NCBI RefSeq assembly: GCF_029626265.1 | Contig: NZ_JARUBN010000001.1 | Span: 1,426,001 to 1,490,000, forward strand | Source of the DNA: Micromonospora sp. WMMD1102 | Lineage (GTDB): Bacteria; Actinomycetota; Actinomycetes; Mycobacteriales; Micromonosporaceae | Direction: 5' to 3' | DNA length: 64,000 bases | In this document: piece after piece, positions 9,305-16,930 of the stretch | Layout: each line of letters opens with the position of its first letter | Position numbering within the stretch: the stretch's first letter is position 1 | Made by a program: the position numbers and the translations under genes | Notes under the pieces: generated by a model | The model's input: only the letters and a program-made list of their open reading frames with translations | What the model was told of the DNA's origin: nothing | The model's database searches: none

Positions 9305-10438
9305 ATGACGAGCCTGCCCTTGATCCCGATCGCACCGGTCGACCCCACCGGGTCTCCGGCCCGCCGCGCGGCGATGCCGCCCCGCCACCTCGCCGACCTC
9401 GACCTGCCCGGGCGGCAGGCGGTGGTCACCGGGCTGGGGGAGTCGGCGTTCCGGGCCCGGCAGGTCTCCACCCACTACTTCGGCCGACTGGTCCGGGATC
9501 CGGCCCGGATGACCGACCTGCCCGCCGGGGCACGGGACCGGATCGCGGGCGAGCTGCTGCCCAATCTGCTCACCCCGGTACGCGAGGTCGCCACCGACGA
9601 CGGCGCGACCCGCAAGGCGCTCTGGCGACTGCACGACGGATCGCTGGTGGAGAGCGTGCTGATGGGATACCCGGACCGGGTCACCGTCTGCATCTCCAGC
9701 CAGGCCGGCTGCGGCATGGCCTGCCCGTTCTGCGCCACCGGACAGGCCGGACTGACCCGGAACCTCTCCACCGCCGAGATCGTGGACCAGGCCGTGTACC
9801 TGGCCGGGGTGGCCGCGTCCGGCGCGATCGCCGGATCACCGTCCCGGCTGTCCCACGTGGTCTTCATGGGCATGGGCGAGCCGCTGGCCAACTACTCCCG
9901 GGTGGTGGCCGCGGTCCGGCGGCTGACAGCTCCCGCCCCGGAGGGGCTCGGCCTCTCTCAGCGGCACGTCACGGTCTCCACCGTCGGTCTGGTCCCGGCG
10001 ATGCGCCGGCTGGCCGACGAGGGACTCTCGGTGACTCTTGCGTTGTCGCTGCATGCGCCCGATGATGAGCTGCGCGACGAACTGGTTCCGGTCAACCAGC
10101 GGTGGAAGGTTGCCGAGGTGCTGGACGCCGCATGGCACTACGCGGAACGGACGGGGCGTCGCGTGTCCATTGAATACGCGATGATCAGGGATGTGAACGA
10201 CCAGCCGTGGCGGGCCGATCTCCTCGGTCGACTGCTGGCCGGTCGACTGACCCACGTGAACCTCATCCCGCTCAACCCGACTCCGGGGAGCCGTTGGGAC
10301 GCGAGCCCCAAGCCGGTGGAGCGGGAGTTCGTCCGGCGGCTACGCGCGGCCGGTGTCTCGACGACCGTCAGGGACACTCGGGGGCGCGAGATCGACGGGG
10401 CGTGCGGCCAGCTGGCCGCCGCGACGGTGACGCGGTGA
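9305..10438 (+). CDS. rlmN: 23S rRNA (A2503-C2)/tRNA (A37-C2) methyltransferase RlmN
   Basis: This radical-SAM methyltransferase (377 residues) methylates C2 of adenosine 2503 in 23S rRNA and A37 in some tRNAs. The 4Fe-4S cluster motif CGMACPFC gives cysteines at residues 136, 140 and 143, followed by [11 protein letters not shown]. Other family blocks are [24 protein letters not shown] and [20 protein letters not shown], and the C-terminal catalytic cysteine lies in [11 protein letters not shown]. The ATG at 9305 gives a slightly extended N-terminus. It follows cdsA by 145 bp, the usual order in actinobacteria. Confidence 0.97.
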   Translation: MTSLPLIPIAPVDPTGSPARRAAMPPRHLADLDLPGRQAVVTGLGESAFRARQVSTHYFGRLVRDPARMTDLPAGARDRIAGELLPNLLTPVREVATDDGATRKALWRLHDGSLVESVLMGYPDRVTVCISSQAGCGMACPFCATGQAGLTRNLSTAEIVDQAVYLAGVAASGAIAGSPSRLSHVVFMGMGEPLANYSRVVAAVRRLTAPAPEGLGLSQRHVTVSTVGLVPAMRRLADEGLSVTLALSLHAPDDELRDELVPVNQRWKVAEVLDAAWHYAERTGRRVSIEYAMIRDVNDQPWRADLLGRLLAGRLTHVNLIPLNPTPGSRWDASPKPVEREFVRRLRAAGVSTTVRDTRGREIDGACGQLAAATVTR

Positions 10439-10540
10439 GCGACCGGGTCGACAGGCTTAGTAGTGCCGCTTGCGGCGCCGACGCGCGTGGCGGGGCGGCG
10501 GCGTGAGCGAGCGAAGCGAGCGAGCGAACCAGGAGACATA

Positions 10541-11962
10541 GTGGCGAGTCAGGGTCAGCGTTTCCGACGCAAGGCGCTCCGGCGGGGCTACAAGGTCGAT
10601 GAGGTGGACACGTTCCTGGACCGTGTCGAGGCCACGCTCGCCGGTGAGTCGCTGGGCGAGCCCGTCGCCTCCCAGGAGGTGCACGACGTCGTCTTCCGGG
10701 TGCGCTTCGGCGGCTACGACGAGTGGCAGGTGGACCTGCACCTCGACCGGGTGGAGCGGCAGATCGCCGAGCTGGAGGAGCGCGGCGGCGGTCGGGGCGG
10801 GGATCCGCGGCTGTCCGACCGGGGTGGGCCCGACCGGCTCGGCCCGCCGGACCGGATGGGACCGCCCGACCGGATGCGCCCGCCGGACCGGATGGGGCCG
10901 CCGGGGCCGCCGGGGCCGCCGGAGCGGATGGGGCCGCCGGGGCCGCCGGACCGGATGGGGCCGCCGACGCGTGACGACCGGGCCCTTCCGCCCGGCCAGC
11001 TTCCGCCGCGACCGATGCCGGCCCAGGTCGGTCCGCCCAACGACCCCTACGGCCAGTACGACGAGCCGACCGGAACCTTCGGAGGCGGTTTCGGCGGCCA
11101 GCGGGGCGGGTTCGATCCGCAGCGCGGTGGGATGGAGCCGCCGCAACGGGGTGGTTTCGATCCGCAGCGCGGTGGTCCGCCGGACCGGGGTGGTTTCGAG
11201 CCTCAGCGGGGTGGCCCGCCCGAGCGGGGTGGTTTCGATCCGCAGCGCGGTGGTCCGCCGGACCGGGGTGGCTTCGATCCCCAGCGGGGGGGCTTCGATC
11301 CGCAGCGCGGTGGTTTCGATCCGCAGCGCGGTGGTCCGCCCGAGCGGGGTGGCTTCGATCCGCAGCGTGGTGCGATGGAACCGCCGCAGCGGGGCGCGTT
11401 CGAGCCGCAGCGCGGGCAGGGCGGCCCACCGCTTCCGCCGCGTACGCCCAGCGTTCCGGCCGGTCCGGGTGGTCCGCCCGGTGGGGGGTTCGGGCCGAAC
11501 GAGCGGTTCGACGGGTTCGACGCGGGGCGGCCGACCCGGGCGGACATGACGGCCGAGATCCGGATGCCGGACCGCGACCCCCGGGGCGGCCCGGGGCGGG
11601 GGCTGGGCGATGCCCTGCCGCCGATGCCCGCACCGGCCGGCGGCCCGCCCATGGGCGGCCCACCGGCGGGCGGTCCGGGGCTCGGCGGGCCGCCGCTGAT
11701 GGGGCCGCCCGGCAGTGAAATGGCCCGGATCGACCACATCCGGCGCTCCTTCCAGGTACGCCGGTTCGGCAGCGGCTACGACCCGGACCAGGTCGACCGG
11801 TTGTTCGAGGGCATCCTCGGCAGCATGGCGGGTCGGGGGCCGATGCCGGTCAACCCGGCCGACCTCGACACCACCCGGTTCGGGCTGGTTCCCGGCGGAT
11901 ACTTCGAGGCCGAGGTCGACGCCGCACTCAAGGAGGTCAAGGACCTGCTACTCGGTCACTGA
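10541..11962 (+). CDS. DivIVA-domain protein with two DivIVA-like modules flanking a repeat linker
   Basis: A 473-residue protein starting at GTG 10541, preceded by AGGAGA (10531). Residues 1-75 form a DivIVA-like module (FRRKALRRGYKVDEVDTFLD, then RFGGYDEWQVDLHLDRVE). The middle is a Gly/Pro/Arg/Asp-rich linker made of GPPDRM units and then GGFDPQRGG units. The last ~80 residues repeat the module in degenerate form (FQVRRFGSGYDPDQVDRLFE, then GLVPGGYFEAEVDAAL). DivIVA proteins bind curved membrane and organise polar growth in actinobacteria; this is not Wag31 itself, which lies with the dcw cluster. A longer in-frame start at 10463 would cover the AGCGAGCG-rich spacer and is unlikely. A terminator follows. 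Confidence 0.8.
   Translation: MASQGQRFRRKALRRGYKVDEVDTFLDRVEATLAGESLGEPVASQEVHDVVFRVRFGGYDEWQVDLHLDRVERQIAELEERGGGRGGDPRLSDRGGPDRLGPPDRMGPPDRMRPPDRMGPPGPPGPPERMGPPGPPDRMGPPTRDDRALPPGQLPPRPMPAQVGPPNDPYGQYDEPTGTFGGGFGGQRGGFDPQRGGMEPPQRGGFDPQRGGPPDRGGFEPQRGGPPERGGFDPQRGGPPDRGGFDPQRGGFDPQRGGFDPQRGGPPERGGFDPQRGAMEPPQRGAFEPQRGQGGPPLPPRTPSVPAGPGGPPGGGFGPNERFDGFDAGRPTRADMTAEIRMPDRDPRGGPGRGLGDALPPMPAPAGGPPMGGPPAGGPGLGGPPLMGPPGSEMARIDHIRRSFQVRRFGSGYDPDQVDRLFEGILGSMAGRGPMPVNPADLDTTRFGLVPGGYFEAEVDAALKEVKDLLLGH
10846..10980 (+). repeat. GPPDRM/GPPGPP coding repeat in the DivIVA-like gene
   Basis: Tandem in-frame units encode GPPDRM, RPPDRM and GPPGPPERM, mostly 15-18 bp long with near-identical codons. 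They form the first half of the disordered linker. Confidence 0.7.
11095..11420 (+). repeat. GGFDPQRGGPP coding repeat in the DivIVA-like gene
   Basis: About ten units of GGTTTCGATCCGCAGCGCGG type, alternating with CCGCCGGACCGG or CCGCCCGAGCGG, encode GGFDPQRGG-PPDR/ER. High nucleotide identity between units indicates recent expansion and predicts length variation between strains. Confidence 0.8.
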
Positions 11963-11991
11963 GCGACCTGGCTTTACCGGCGACGCCGCGT

Positions 11992-12015
11992 GCCCTGCCG
12001 CGCGCGCGGCAGGGC
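11992..12015 (+). terminator. Terminator after the DivIVA-like gene
   Basis: GCCCTGCCGC and GCGGCAGGGC form a perfect 10-bp stem with a GCGC loop, 30 bp after the stop. There is no T-tract. It may also end transcripts from the opposing 12160-12384 gene. Confidence 0.65.
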
Positions 12016-12159
12016 GTGGGCCGGCCGCGAGCGGCAGGGTGTGCGCCGGCCGAGGGCTCCGGCGACGGCCGGAAGGATTCCGGTTCCGACGGCTGCGGCC
12101 GGTGCCGCCCGGCACCGGCCGCCAGCGCGTCCGAACTAGTTCGACGTCGCTGCCAGGGG

Positions 12160-12384
12160 TCAGGAACGCAGGCCGTTGCGGCGCAGGACCGTGTCGCCGA
12201 TGACGGCGAGCACCAGGGCGGCGGCGATCGCACCGAGCCAGATCCGTGCGGTGCCGCTGACCTCGTTGTTGTTGAACATCATCAGCACCAGCGCCGCCGC
12301 GGAGAGGATCGCGCCGATCCGACCCGCCCTGCGGTGCCCCGGCTTGCGTTGGTCGGGTGACGTCACCGGCTCGCTTCCAGCCAC
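12160..12384 (-). CDS. Small two-helix membrane protein, DUF2631-like
   Basis: A 74-residue protein starting at GTG 12384 (MAGSEPVTSPDQRKPGHRRA), preceded by AGGAAGGA. It has a basic N-terminal stretch and two transmembrane helices (IGAILSAAALVLMMF and IWLGAIAAALVLAVIGDTVL) joined by NNNEVSGTAR, and it ends RRNGLRS. The pattern resembles DUF2631 proteins, which in mycobacteria lie in the same rlmN-dxr neighbourhood. Its role is unknown. It is convergent with the DivIVA-like gene and divergent from the 12705 gene. Confidence 0.7.
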   Translation of the reverse strand: MAGSEPVTSPDQRKPGHRRAGRIGAILSAAALVLMMFNNNEVSGTARIWLGAIAAALVLAVIGDTVLRRNGLRS

Positions 12385-12704
12385 TTTCCGGTCCTTCCTC
12401 ACGATCGGATGCTGGTAAGTCTGGCATGCGCCTCCCGAGGTACACCGGACGGGCCGGACCCCGACGTCCGGCCGTCCCGCCCGGAACCGGGCTGCCGGCT
12501 GGCTCCACGCCCGGCTCCGGACCGCCGCACGCCCGGCCCTGGCCCACACCGGAGCACGCCCCGGAGTACGCCCCGGAGCGTGATCGGGTGGCACAACCCG
12601 GCGTCGCGGGACGGCCGGTACGGGGCCTCCGGTAGCGTTTGGGCGTACGCCTTTGATCGCCTGCGGCGAGGGACGAAATTGTCTATGTCTAGGGGGACTG
12701 TGCG
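12385..12704. other. Divergent intergenic region
   Basis: This 320-bp gap between the DUF2631-like gene and the MBL/Rieske gene has no convincing ORF. It contains a tandem CACGCCCCGGAGTACGCCCCGGAG-like duplication near 12545-12572. The plus-strand gene is preceded by AGGGGG at 12691-12696, 8 bp before its GTG. Confidence 0.5.
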
Positions 12705-14300
12705 GTGCGTCTGACCGGTACGGGGCACGCGAGCATGCGGATCGACACGGGTGCGGGCAGCATCCTGTGCGACCCGTGGGTCAACCCGGCCTACTTCGCC
12801 TCATGGTTCCCTTTCCCGGACAATTCACAGCTCGACTGGGAGAGTCTCGGCGACGTCGACTACCTCTACGTCTCCCACCTGCACCGGGACCACTTCGACG
12901 CCGCCCACCTCAAGCGGTACGTCTCGAAGAAGGCCACCGTGCTGCTGCCGGAGTACCCGACCTCGGAGCTGGAGGACGAGCTGCGGGAACTCGGCTTCAC
13001 CAGCTTCCTGCGTACGAGGAGTGAGGAGGTCGTGGAGCTGGACGGCGGGCTCAAGGTGATGATCCAGGCCCTGACCAGCCCCACCGACGGCCCGATCGGC
13101 GACTCCTCGCTCTGGGTCGAGTACGACGGCGTCCGGGTGCTGAACCAGAACGACGCCCGACCGACCGACCTGGGCGTCTTCGCCGAGCTGGGGCACGTGC
13201 ACGCGCACCTGCTCCAGTTCTCCGGCGCGATCTGGTATCCAATGGTCTACGAGCTGCCCGGTGCGGCGAAGACCGCGTTCGGCAAGCAGAAGCGGGACCG
13301 GCAGATGGACCGGACCATCCGCTACATCGACGACCTCAAGGCGTCCTGGGTGTTCCCGATCGCCGGCCCGCCGTGCTTCCTCGACGACGAGCTGTGGCAG
13401 TTCAACGACATCCACGGCGACGAGGGGAACATCTTCCCCGACCAGCAGGTCTTCCTCGACCACTACACCGGGCTCGGCTACGACAACGGGATGATCCTGC
13501 TCCCCGGCAGTGTCGCCCAGGTCGGCACCGACACCGTGCACACCACCCATCCGGTGCCGGACGTGCGGGAGTTCTTCGACCGCAAGGAGGAGCACCTGCG
13601 GGAGTACCAGGAGCGGGCGCGGCCGGTGATCGAGGCGGCGAAGGCGTCCTGGCGGCACCCGGAGATCGACGTACTGGCCGAGATGAAGCGGCGGATCGAG
13701 CCGCTGCTCGACGAGTCGATCTATCTCGCCAAGGGGGTCGGCGGACCGGTCCGGTTCGACCTGGTCGGACCCTCCGGGGAAGCCGGCGGGGAGACCGTCG
13801 AATCCATCCTGGTGGACTTCCCGGGCAAGCAGGTCCGGCCGTACGCGGACGAGAAGGTCCGCTACCGGTTCCGTACCGAGCGGGCGCTTGTCGAGCACCT
13901 GCTGCACATCGAGGAGGTGGACTGGGTCAACTCGCTCTTCCTCTCCTGCCGGTTCTCGGCGGCCCGGATCGGCCAGTACAACGAGTTCGTCTACGCCTTC
14001 TTCAAGTGCCTCTCCGAGGAGCGCCTCCAGTACGCCGAGGGCTGGTACGACGAGCACGAGCGGACCACCGACGCCGAGGACATCACCATCGGCGACTGGG
14101 TGCTGCAACGGCGCTGCCCGCACCTGAAGGCGGACCTGACCCGGTTCGGCATCGTCGAGGACGGCCAGCTCACCTGCCAGCTGCACGGCTGGCGGTTCGA
14201 CCTGGCCAGCGGCCGTTGCCTGACCAGCGTCGGGCACTCGATCCGGGCGCACCGGGTCGGCGAGCCCGCCCCCGCCGACGCCCCTGCCGAAGCTGGTTAG
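12705..14300 (+). CDS. Metallo-beta-lactamase-fold protein fused to a C-terminal Rieske [2Fe-2S] domain
   Basis: A 531-residue cytoplasmic protein. The N-terminal ~250 residues are an MBL fold with HLHRDH (metal ligands H58, H60, D62, H63) and a later LLQFSGAIWYP region. The C-terminal ~80 residues are a Rieske domain with C471-x-H473 and C491-x2-H494 (CPH...CQLH), 17 residues apart. The same two modules occur, in different arrangement, in CMP-N-acetylneuraminate hydroxylases, so an oxygenase or oxidoreductase activity is possible; the substrate cannot be read from the sequence. The GTG at 12705 has a good SD site (12691-12696). The gene stands alone and ends at a bidirectional terminator. 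Confidence 0.8.
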   Translation: MRLTGTGHASMRIDTGAGSILCDPWVNPAYFASWFPFPDNSQLDWESLGDVDYLYVSHLHRDHFDAAHLKRYVSKKATVLLPEYPTSELEDELRELGFTSFLRTRSEEVVELDGGLKVMIQALTSPTDGPIGDSSLWVEYDGVRVLNQNDARPTDLGVFAELGHVHAHLLQFSGAIWYPMVYELPGAAKTAFGKQKRDRQMDRTIRYIDDLKASWVFPIAGPPCFLDDELWQFNDIHGDEGNIFPDQQVFLDHYTGLGYDNGMILLPGSVAQVGTDTVHTTHPVPDVREFFDRKEEHLREYQERARPVIEAAKASWRHPEIDVLAEMKRRIEPLLDESIYLAKGVGGPVRFDLVGPSGEAGGETVESILVDFPGKQVRPYADEKVRYRFRTERALVEHLLHIEEVDWVNSLFLSCRFSAARIGQYNEFVYAFFKCLSEERLQYAEGWYDEHERTTDAEDITIGDWVLQRRCPHLKADLTRFGIVEDGQLTCQLHGWRFDLASGRCLTSVGHSIRAHRVGEPAPADAPAEAG

Positions 14301-14346
14301 GAAGGGCCCCCTCTACAACGAAAAGCGATAAAAGGGGGCCCTTCCT
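14299..14346. terminator. Bidirectional terminator between convergent genes
   Basis: AGGAAGGGCCCCCT (14299-14312) and its exact reverse complement (14333-14346) form a 14-bp stem with a 20-base AT-richer loop. It starts inside the stop codon of the plus-strand gene and ends 2 bp before the stop of the minus-strand gene, so it serves both. Confidence 0.9.
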
Positions 14347-14347
14347 T

Positions 14348-16039
14348 TCAGACGACCCGGCCGAGGTCGGTGAGGATGCGCCGGGCGGCGTTGTGCCCGG
14401 CCGCGCCGATCACACTGCCGGCCGGGTGGCAGCCGGCGCCGCCGGCGTAGAGCCCGTCGATCCCGGTCGGGTACGGCATCCGGTCGGTGAACGAGACGGT
14501 GTTGTCGACGTGGTGGATGTGCCCGCCGGTGATCCCGAAGTGCGCCTCGATACCGGGCGGGGTCAGCGGCACCGCGTCGGCGACCAGCCCGCTGGTGCCG
14601 GGGGCGTACCTGTCGCAGATCTCCAGCAGCCGGTCCACGTAGCCGGGCAGCAGGTCGGCCCAGTCCCCGCCGGTCGGGGCGTAGGGCACGGACTGCACGA
14701 AGAGGGCCGACGAGTGGTGTCCGGCGGGATCCTGGAGCGACGGGTCGACGGTCGTGTGCAGGTACCACTCGATCGTCGGCTCGTCCGGCAGCCGACCGGC
14801 CTGGACGTCGGCCCACATGCCGCGCAGCGCCGCCATCGGCGAGCCACCGCCCGAGCCACCCGAGCCGGGCAGTGGCGTGCCGCCCGAGCCGGGCAGCAGC
14901 GTGTCGGAGCCGGGCAGCAGGTGGATGGTGGCGCCGAACGGGCTCGGTGCCCCCTCGGGCAGGCAGGAGAAGTTGGGCAGCCCGGCCAGCGCCAGGTTGA
15001 CCTTTAGGGTGGTGCCGGTGCGCCGGACCGACTCCATCCGCTCGGCCAGCGCGGCCGGCACGGCGCCGTCCGGCACCAGCTCCATCAGCCGGTACGGGTC
15101 ACCGGCGCCGAGCACCACCTCGGCGGCGACGCTGCGCCCGTCTTCGAGTACGACTCCGCTGGCGGCGCCGCGGTCCAGGGTGATCGCGCTCACCGGCGTA
15201 CCGGCGAAGATCCTCGCCCCGGCGGACCGGGCGGCGTCGGCGAACGTCCGGCTGACGGTGCCCATCCCACCGGCCACGATCATCCAGGTGCCGCCCGCAC
15301 CGGGCAGCCGGCACATGTTGTGGGCCAGGAAGTTGTAGCCGGTACCCGGGTCGTCCGGCCCGGCGTTCAGCCCGGAGAGGCCGTCGGTGACCGCGTACAT
15401 CGAGACCAGCAGTTCGGAGCGGAAGTCGAACCGGGCGAGGTAGTCGGCGACCGAGCCGCGTACCAGGTCGACGAAGACCTGGCGCAGCGCGGGCCGGACG
15501 TAGCGGTCGGCGGTCTCCGGCACCGGCAGCGGCTCGGCCAGCCAGGCCGGCGCCAGGTCGTCGCGGAGCGCGGCGAGCTCGGCCTGCATCGCGTCGTCGG
15601 CGGCCACGTCGGCCCGGGAGAAGTGCCGCTCCATCTGCTGCCGGGTCGCCTCCCGGTCGGAACCGAAGAGCAGGTACGGCGAGCCGGGGCCGCCCGGGGT
15701 GGGCAGGAAGTAGTGCGGGTCCCGGCGCAGCACCGGCAGTTCCACGCCGAGCAGCCGGATCAGCTCCGGCGGCATCAGGCCGAGCAGGTACGAGCCGGTG
15801 GAGTGCCACAGCTTCGGCGCCTTCGGGAACGGGTTCTCGGTGCGGGCGGCGCCGCCGATCGTGCCGGCGGCCTCCAGCACCACCACGTCGAGGCCGGCTC
15901 GGGCCAGCAGGATCGCGGACACCAGGCCGTTGTGGCCGGCGCCGACGATCACGACGTCGGCGCGGGCGGGCAGCTCGCTGTGGGCGGGCAGCTCGGCGGG
16001 GGCGGGCAGCTCGGCGGGGGCGGGAAGCTCGGCGGTCAT
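14348..16039 (-). CDS. Phytoene-dehydrogenase-like FAD-dependent oxidoreductase
   Basis: A 563-residue NAD(P)/FAD oxidoreductase related to the CrtI/PYROXD2 group. After an N-terminal repeat of ELPAPA units (nucleotides 15967-16036) comes the dinucleotide-binding motif DVVIVGAGHNGLVSAILLAR, then GGAARTENPFP. The C-terminus carries the FAD-binding GIDGLYAGGAGCHPAGSVIG. A Gly/Ser/Pro-rich insert with GSGGTPLPGSGG lies in the middle. The ATG at 16039 gives MTAELPAPAE; its SD site is weak. It lies 65 bp downstream of the TetR gene on the same strand, so the two are probably co-transcribed. The substrate is unknown; carotenoid biosynthesis genes are not nearby. Confidence 0.85.
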   Translation of the reverse strand: MTAELPAPAELPAPAELPAHSELPARADVVIVGAGHNGLVSAILLARAGLDVVVLEAAGTIGGAARTENPFPKAPKLWHSTGSYLLGLMPPELIRLLGVELPVLRRDPHYFLPTPGGPGSPYLLFGSDREATRQQMERHFSRADVAADDAMQAELAALRDDLAPAWLAEPLPVPETADRYVRPALRQVFVDLVRGSVADYLARFDFRSELLVSMYAVTDGLSGLNAGPDDPGTGYNFLAHNMCRLPGAGGTWMIVAGGMGTVSRTFADAARSAGARIFAGTPVSAITLDRGAASGVVLEDGRSVAAEVVLGAGDPYRLMELVPDGAVPAALAERMESVRRTGTTLKVNLALAGLPNFSCLPEGAPSPFGATIHLLPGSDTLLPGSGGTPLPGSGGSGGGSPMAALRGMWADVQAGRLPDEPTIEWYLHTTVDPSLQDPAGHHSSALFVQSVPYAPTGGDWADLLPGYVDRLLEICDRYAPGTSGLVADAVPLTPPGIEAHFGITGGHIHHVDNTVSFTDRMPYPTGIDGLYAGGAGCHPAGSVIGAAGHNAARRILTDLGRVV

Positions 16040-16104
16040 GCTCGGCAAGCCTAGTTCGCCCCGGCCGTCGCGGGTGCGGCCTTGGCCGGGCCGCTGCCGA
16101 GGAA

Positions 16105-16815
16105 CTACTGGCCAGGGGTGGTGTCGAGTTGCTGGAGGAAGGCGGCCAGTTCGGCTTCGAAGAGTGCCTCCGGATCGGTCACCGCCCAGCGGAGCTGGTG
16201 GTGGACCTCCATCGAGACCAGGCCGTAGAGCATGGTCCAACCGGAGAGGATCAGGCAGGCGACCTCGGCCGGCAGTTCGGGGCAGTTCGTCCGCAGCGGG
16301 GTGAGTGCGCTGGCCAGCCGGTCGTCGACCTGCCCGGCCAGCGGCACCGGGAACGGCCTGCGCCGCCACAGCTCCACCAGGGGGTCGATGAAGACCTCGC
16401 CGAGCCGGGCGCCGGGGTCGTCCGGGTAGTCGAGGCCGTCCTCCGGGAAGGCGTCGACTCCGGGTACCAGGTTGCCGAAGACCAGCCGGAACTCGGTTGG
16501 ATGCCGGACCGACCAGTGCCGGAAGGCGCGGGCGGTGCCGACGAGCTGGTCGACCGGTTCGGTGCCGGCGGCGTCCCGGGCCGCTTCGAGGTGCTCGCAG
16601 AGTTCGTCGAGCAGGTCGCTGGCGAGGTCGAGTATCAGCGCTTCCAGGCTGGGGAAGTATCGGTAGATGGCGGGAGCGGTCATGCCCATCTCCCGGGCGA
16701 TCGCGCGCAGCGAGATGGCCTGGGGGCCGCCGGTCACCAGCAGCTGTCGCGCCCCGTCCTTGATCTCGGAGACCGCGGCGGTGCGCAGGCGTTCCCGGCG
16801 GGTCGGTGCCGTCAT
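16105..16815 (-). CDS. TetR-family transcriptional repressor
   Basis: A 236-residue regulator starting at ATG 16815 after AGGGAG. The N-terminal helix-turn-helix includes ISLRAIAREMGMTAPAIYRY, and the C-terminal ligand domain is of the common actinobacterial WHG type (FRLVFGNLVPG). It is divergent from the MMPL transporter at 16931. Two copies of AACGGCGTT lie between the genes, one inside the transporter promoter, so it most likely represses the transporter and its own operon with the FAD oxidoreductase. The inducer is unknown. Confidence 0.92.
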   Translation of the reverse strand: MTAPTRRERLRTAAVSEIKDGARQLLVTGGPQAISLRAIAREMGMTAPAIYRYFPSLEALILDLASDLLDELCEHLEAARDAAGTEPVDQLVGTARAFRHWSVRHPTEFRLVFGNLVPGVDAFPEDGLDYPDDPGARLGEVFIDPLVELWRRRPFPVPLAGQVDDRLASALTPLRTNCPELPAEVACLILSGWTMLYGLVSMEVHHQLRWAVTDPEALFEAELAAFLQQLDTTPGQ

Positions 16816-16826
16816 CGCGAACTCCC

Positions 16827-16866
16827 TTGACGAAAGAGAACGGCGTTGCAATAGTAAACGGCGTTT
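16827..16866 (+). promoter_or_regulatory. Promoter of the MMPL gene with two TetR-type operators
   Basis: TTGACG (16827-16832) and AATAGT (16850-16855) are spaced by 17 bp, a good sigma-70-type promoter. The near-palindrome AACGGCGTT lies in the spacer (16839-16847) and a longer copy, AAACGGCGTTT, abuts the -10 box (16856-16866), with centres 18 bp apart. Binding of the adjacent TetR protein here would block transcription. Confidence 0.75.
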
Positions 16867-16930
16867 ATCTCATTGAAGCCTCGTTACGGCGGTACGGCTA
16901 AGACCTTAGCGGCTGACAGGAGTGCGGGCG

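Noticed and set aside
7012..9471. 819-codon minus-strand reading frame over frr and cdsA
   Set aside because: It is antisense to two confidently assigned genes and has Arg/Gly/Pro-rich low-complexity translation with no family resemblance; a GC-driven shadow.
10504..10526. GAGCGAGCGAAGCGAGCGAG direct repeat before the DivIVA-like gene
   Set aside because: A simple low-complexity motif common in intergenic DNA of this group; no evidence for function.
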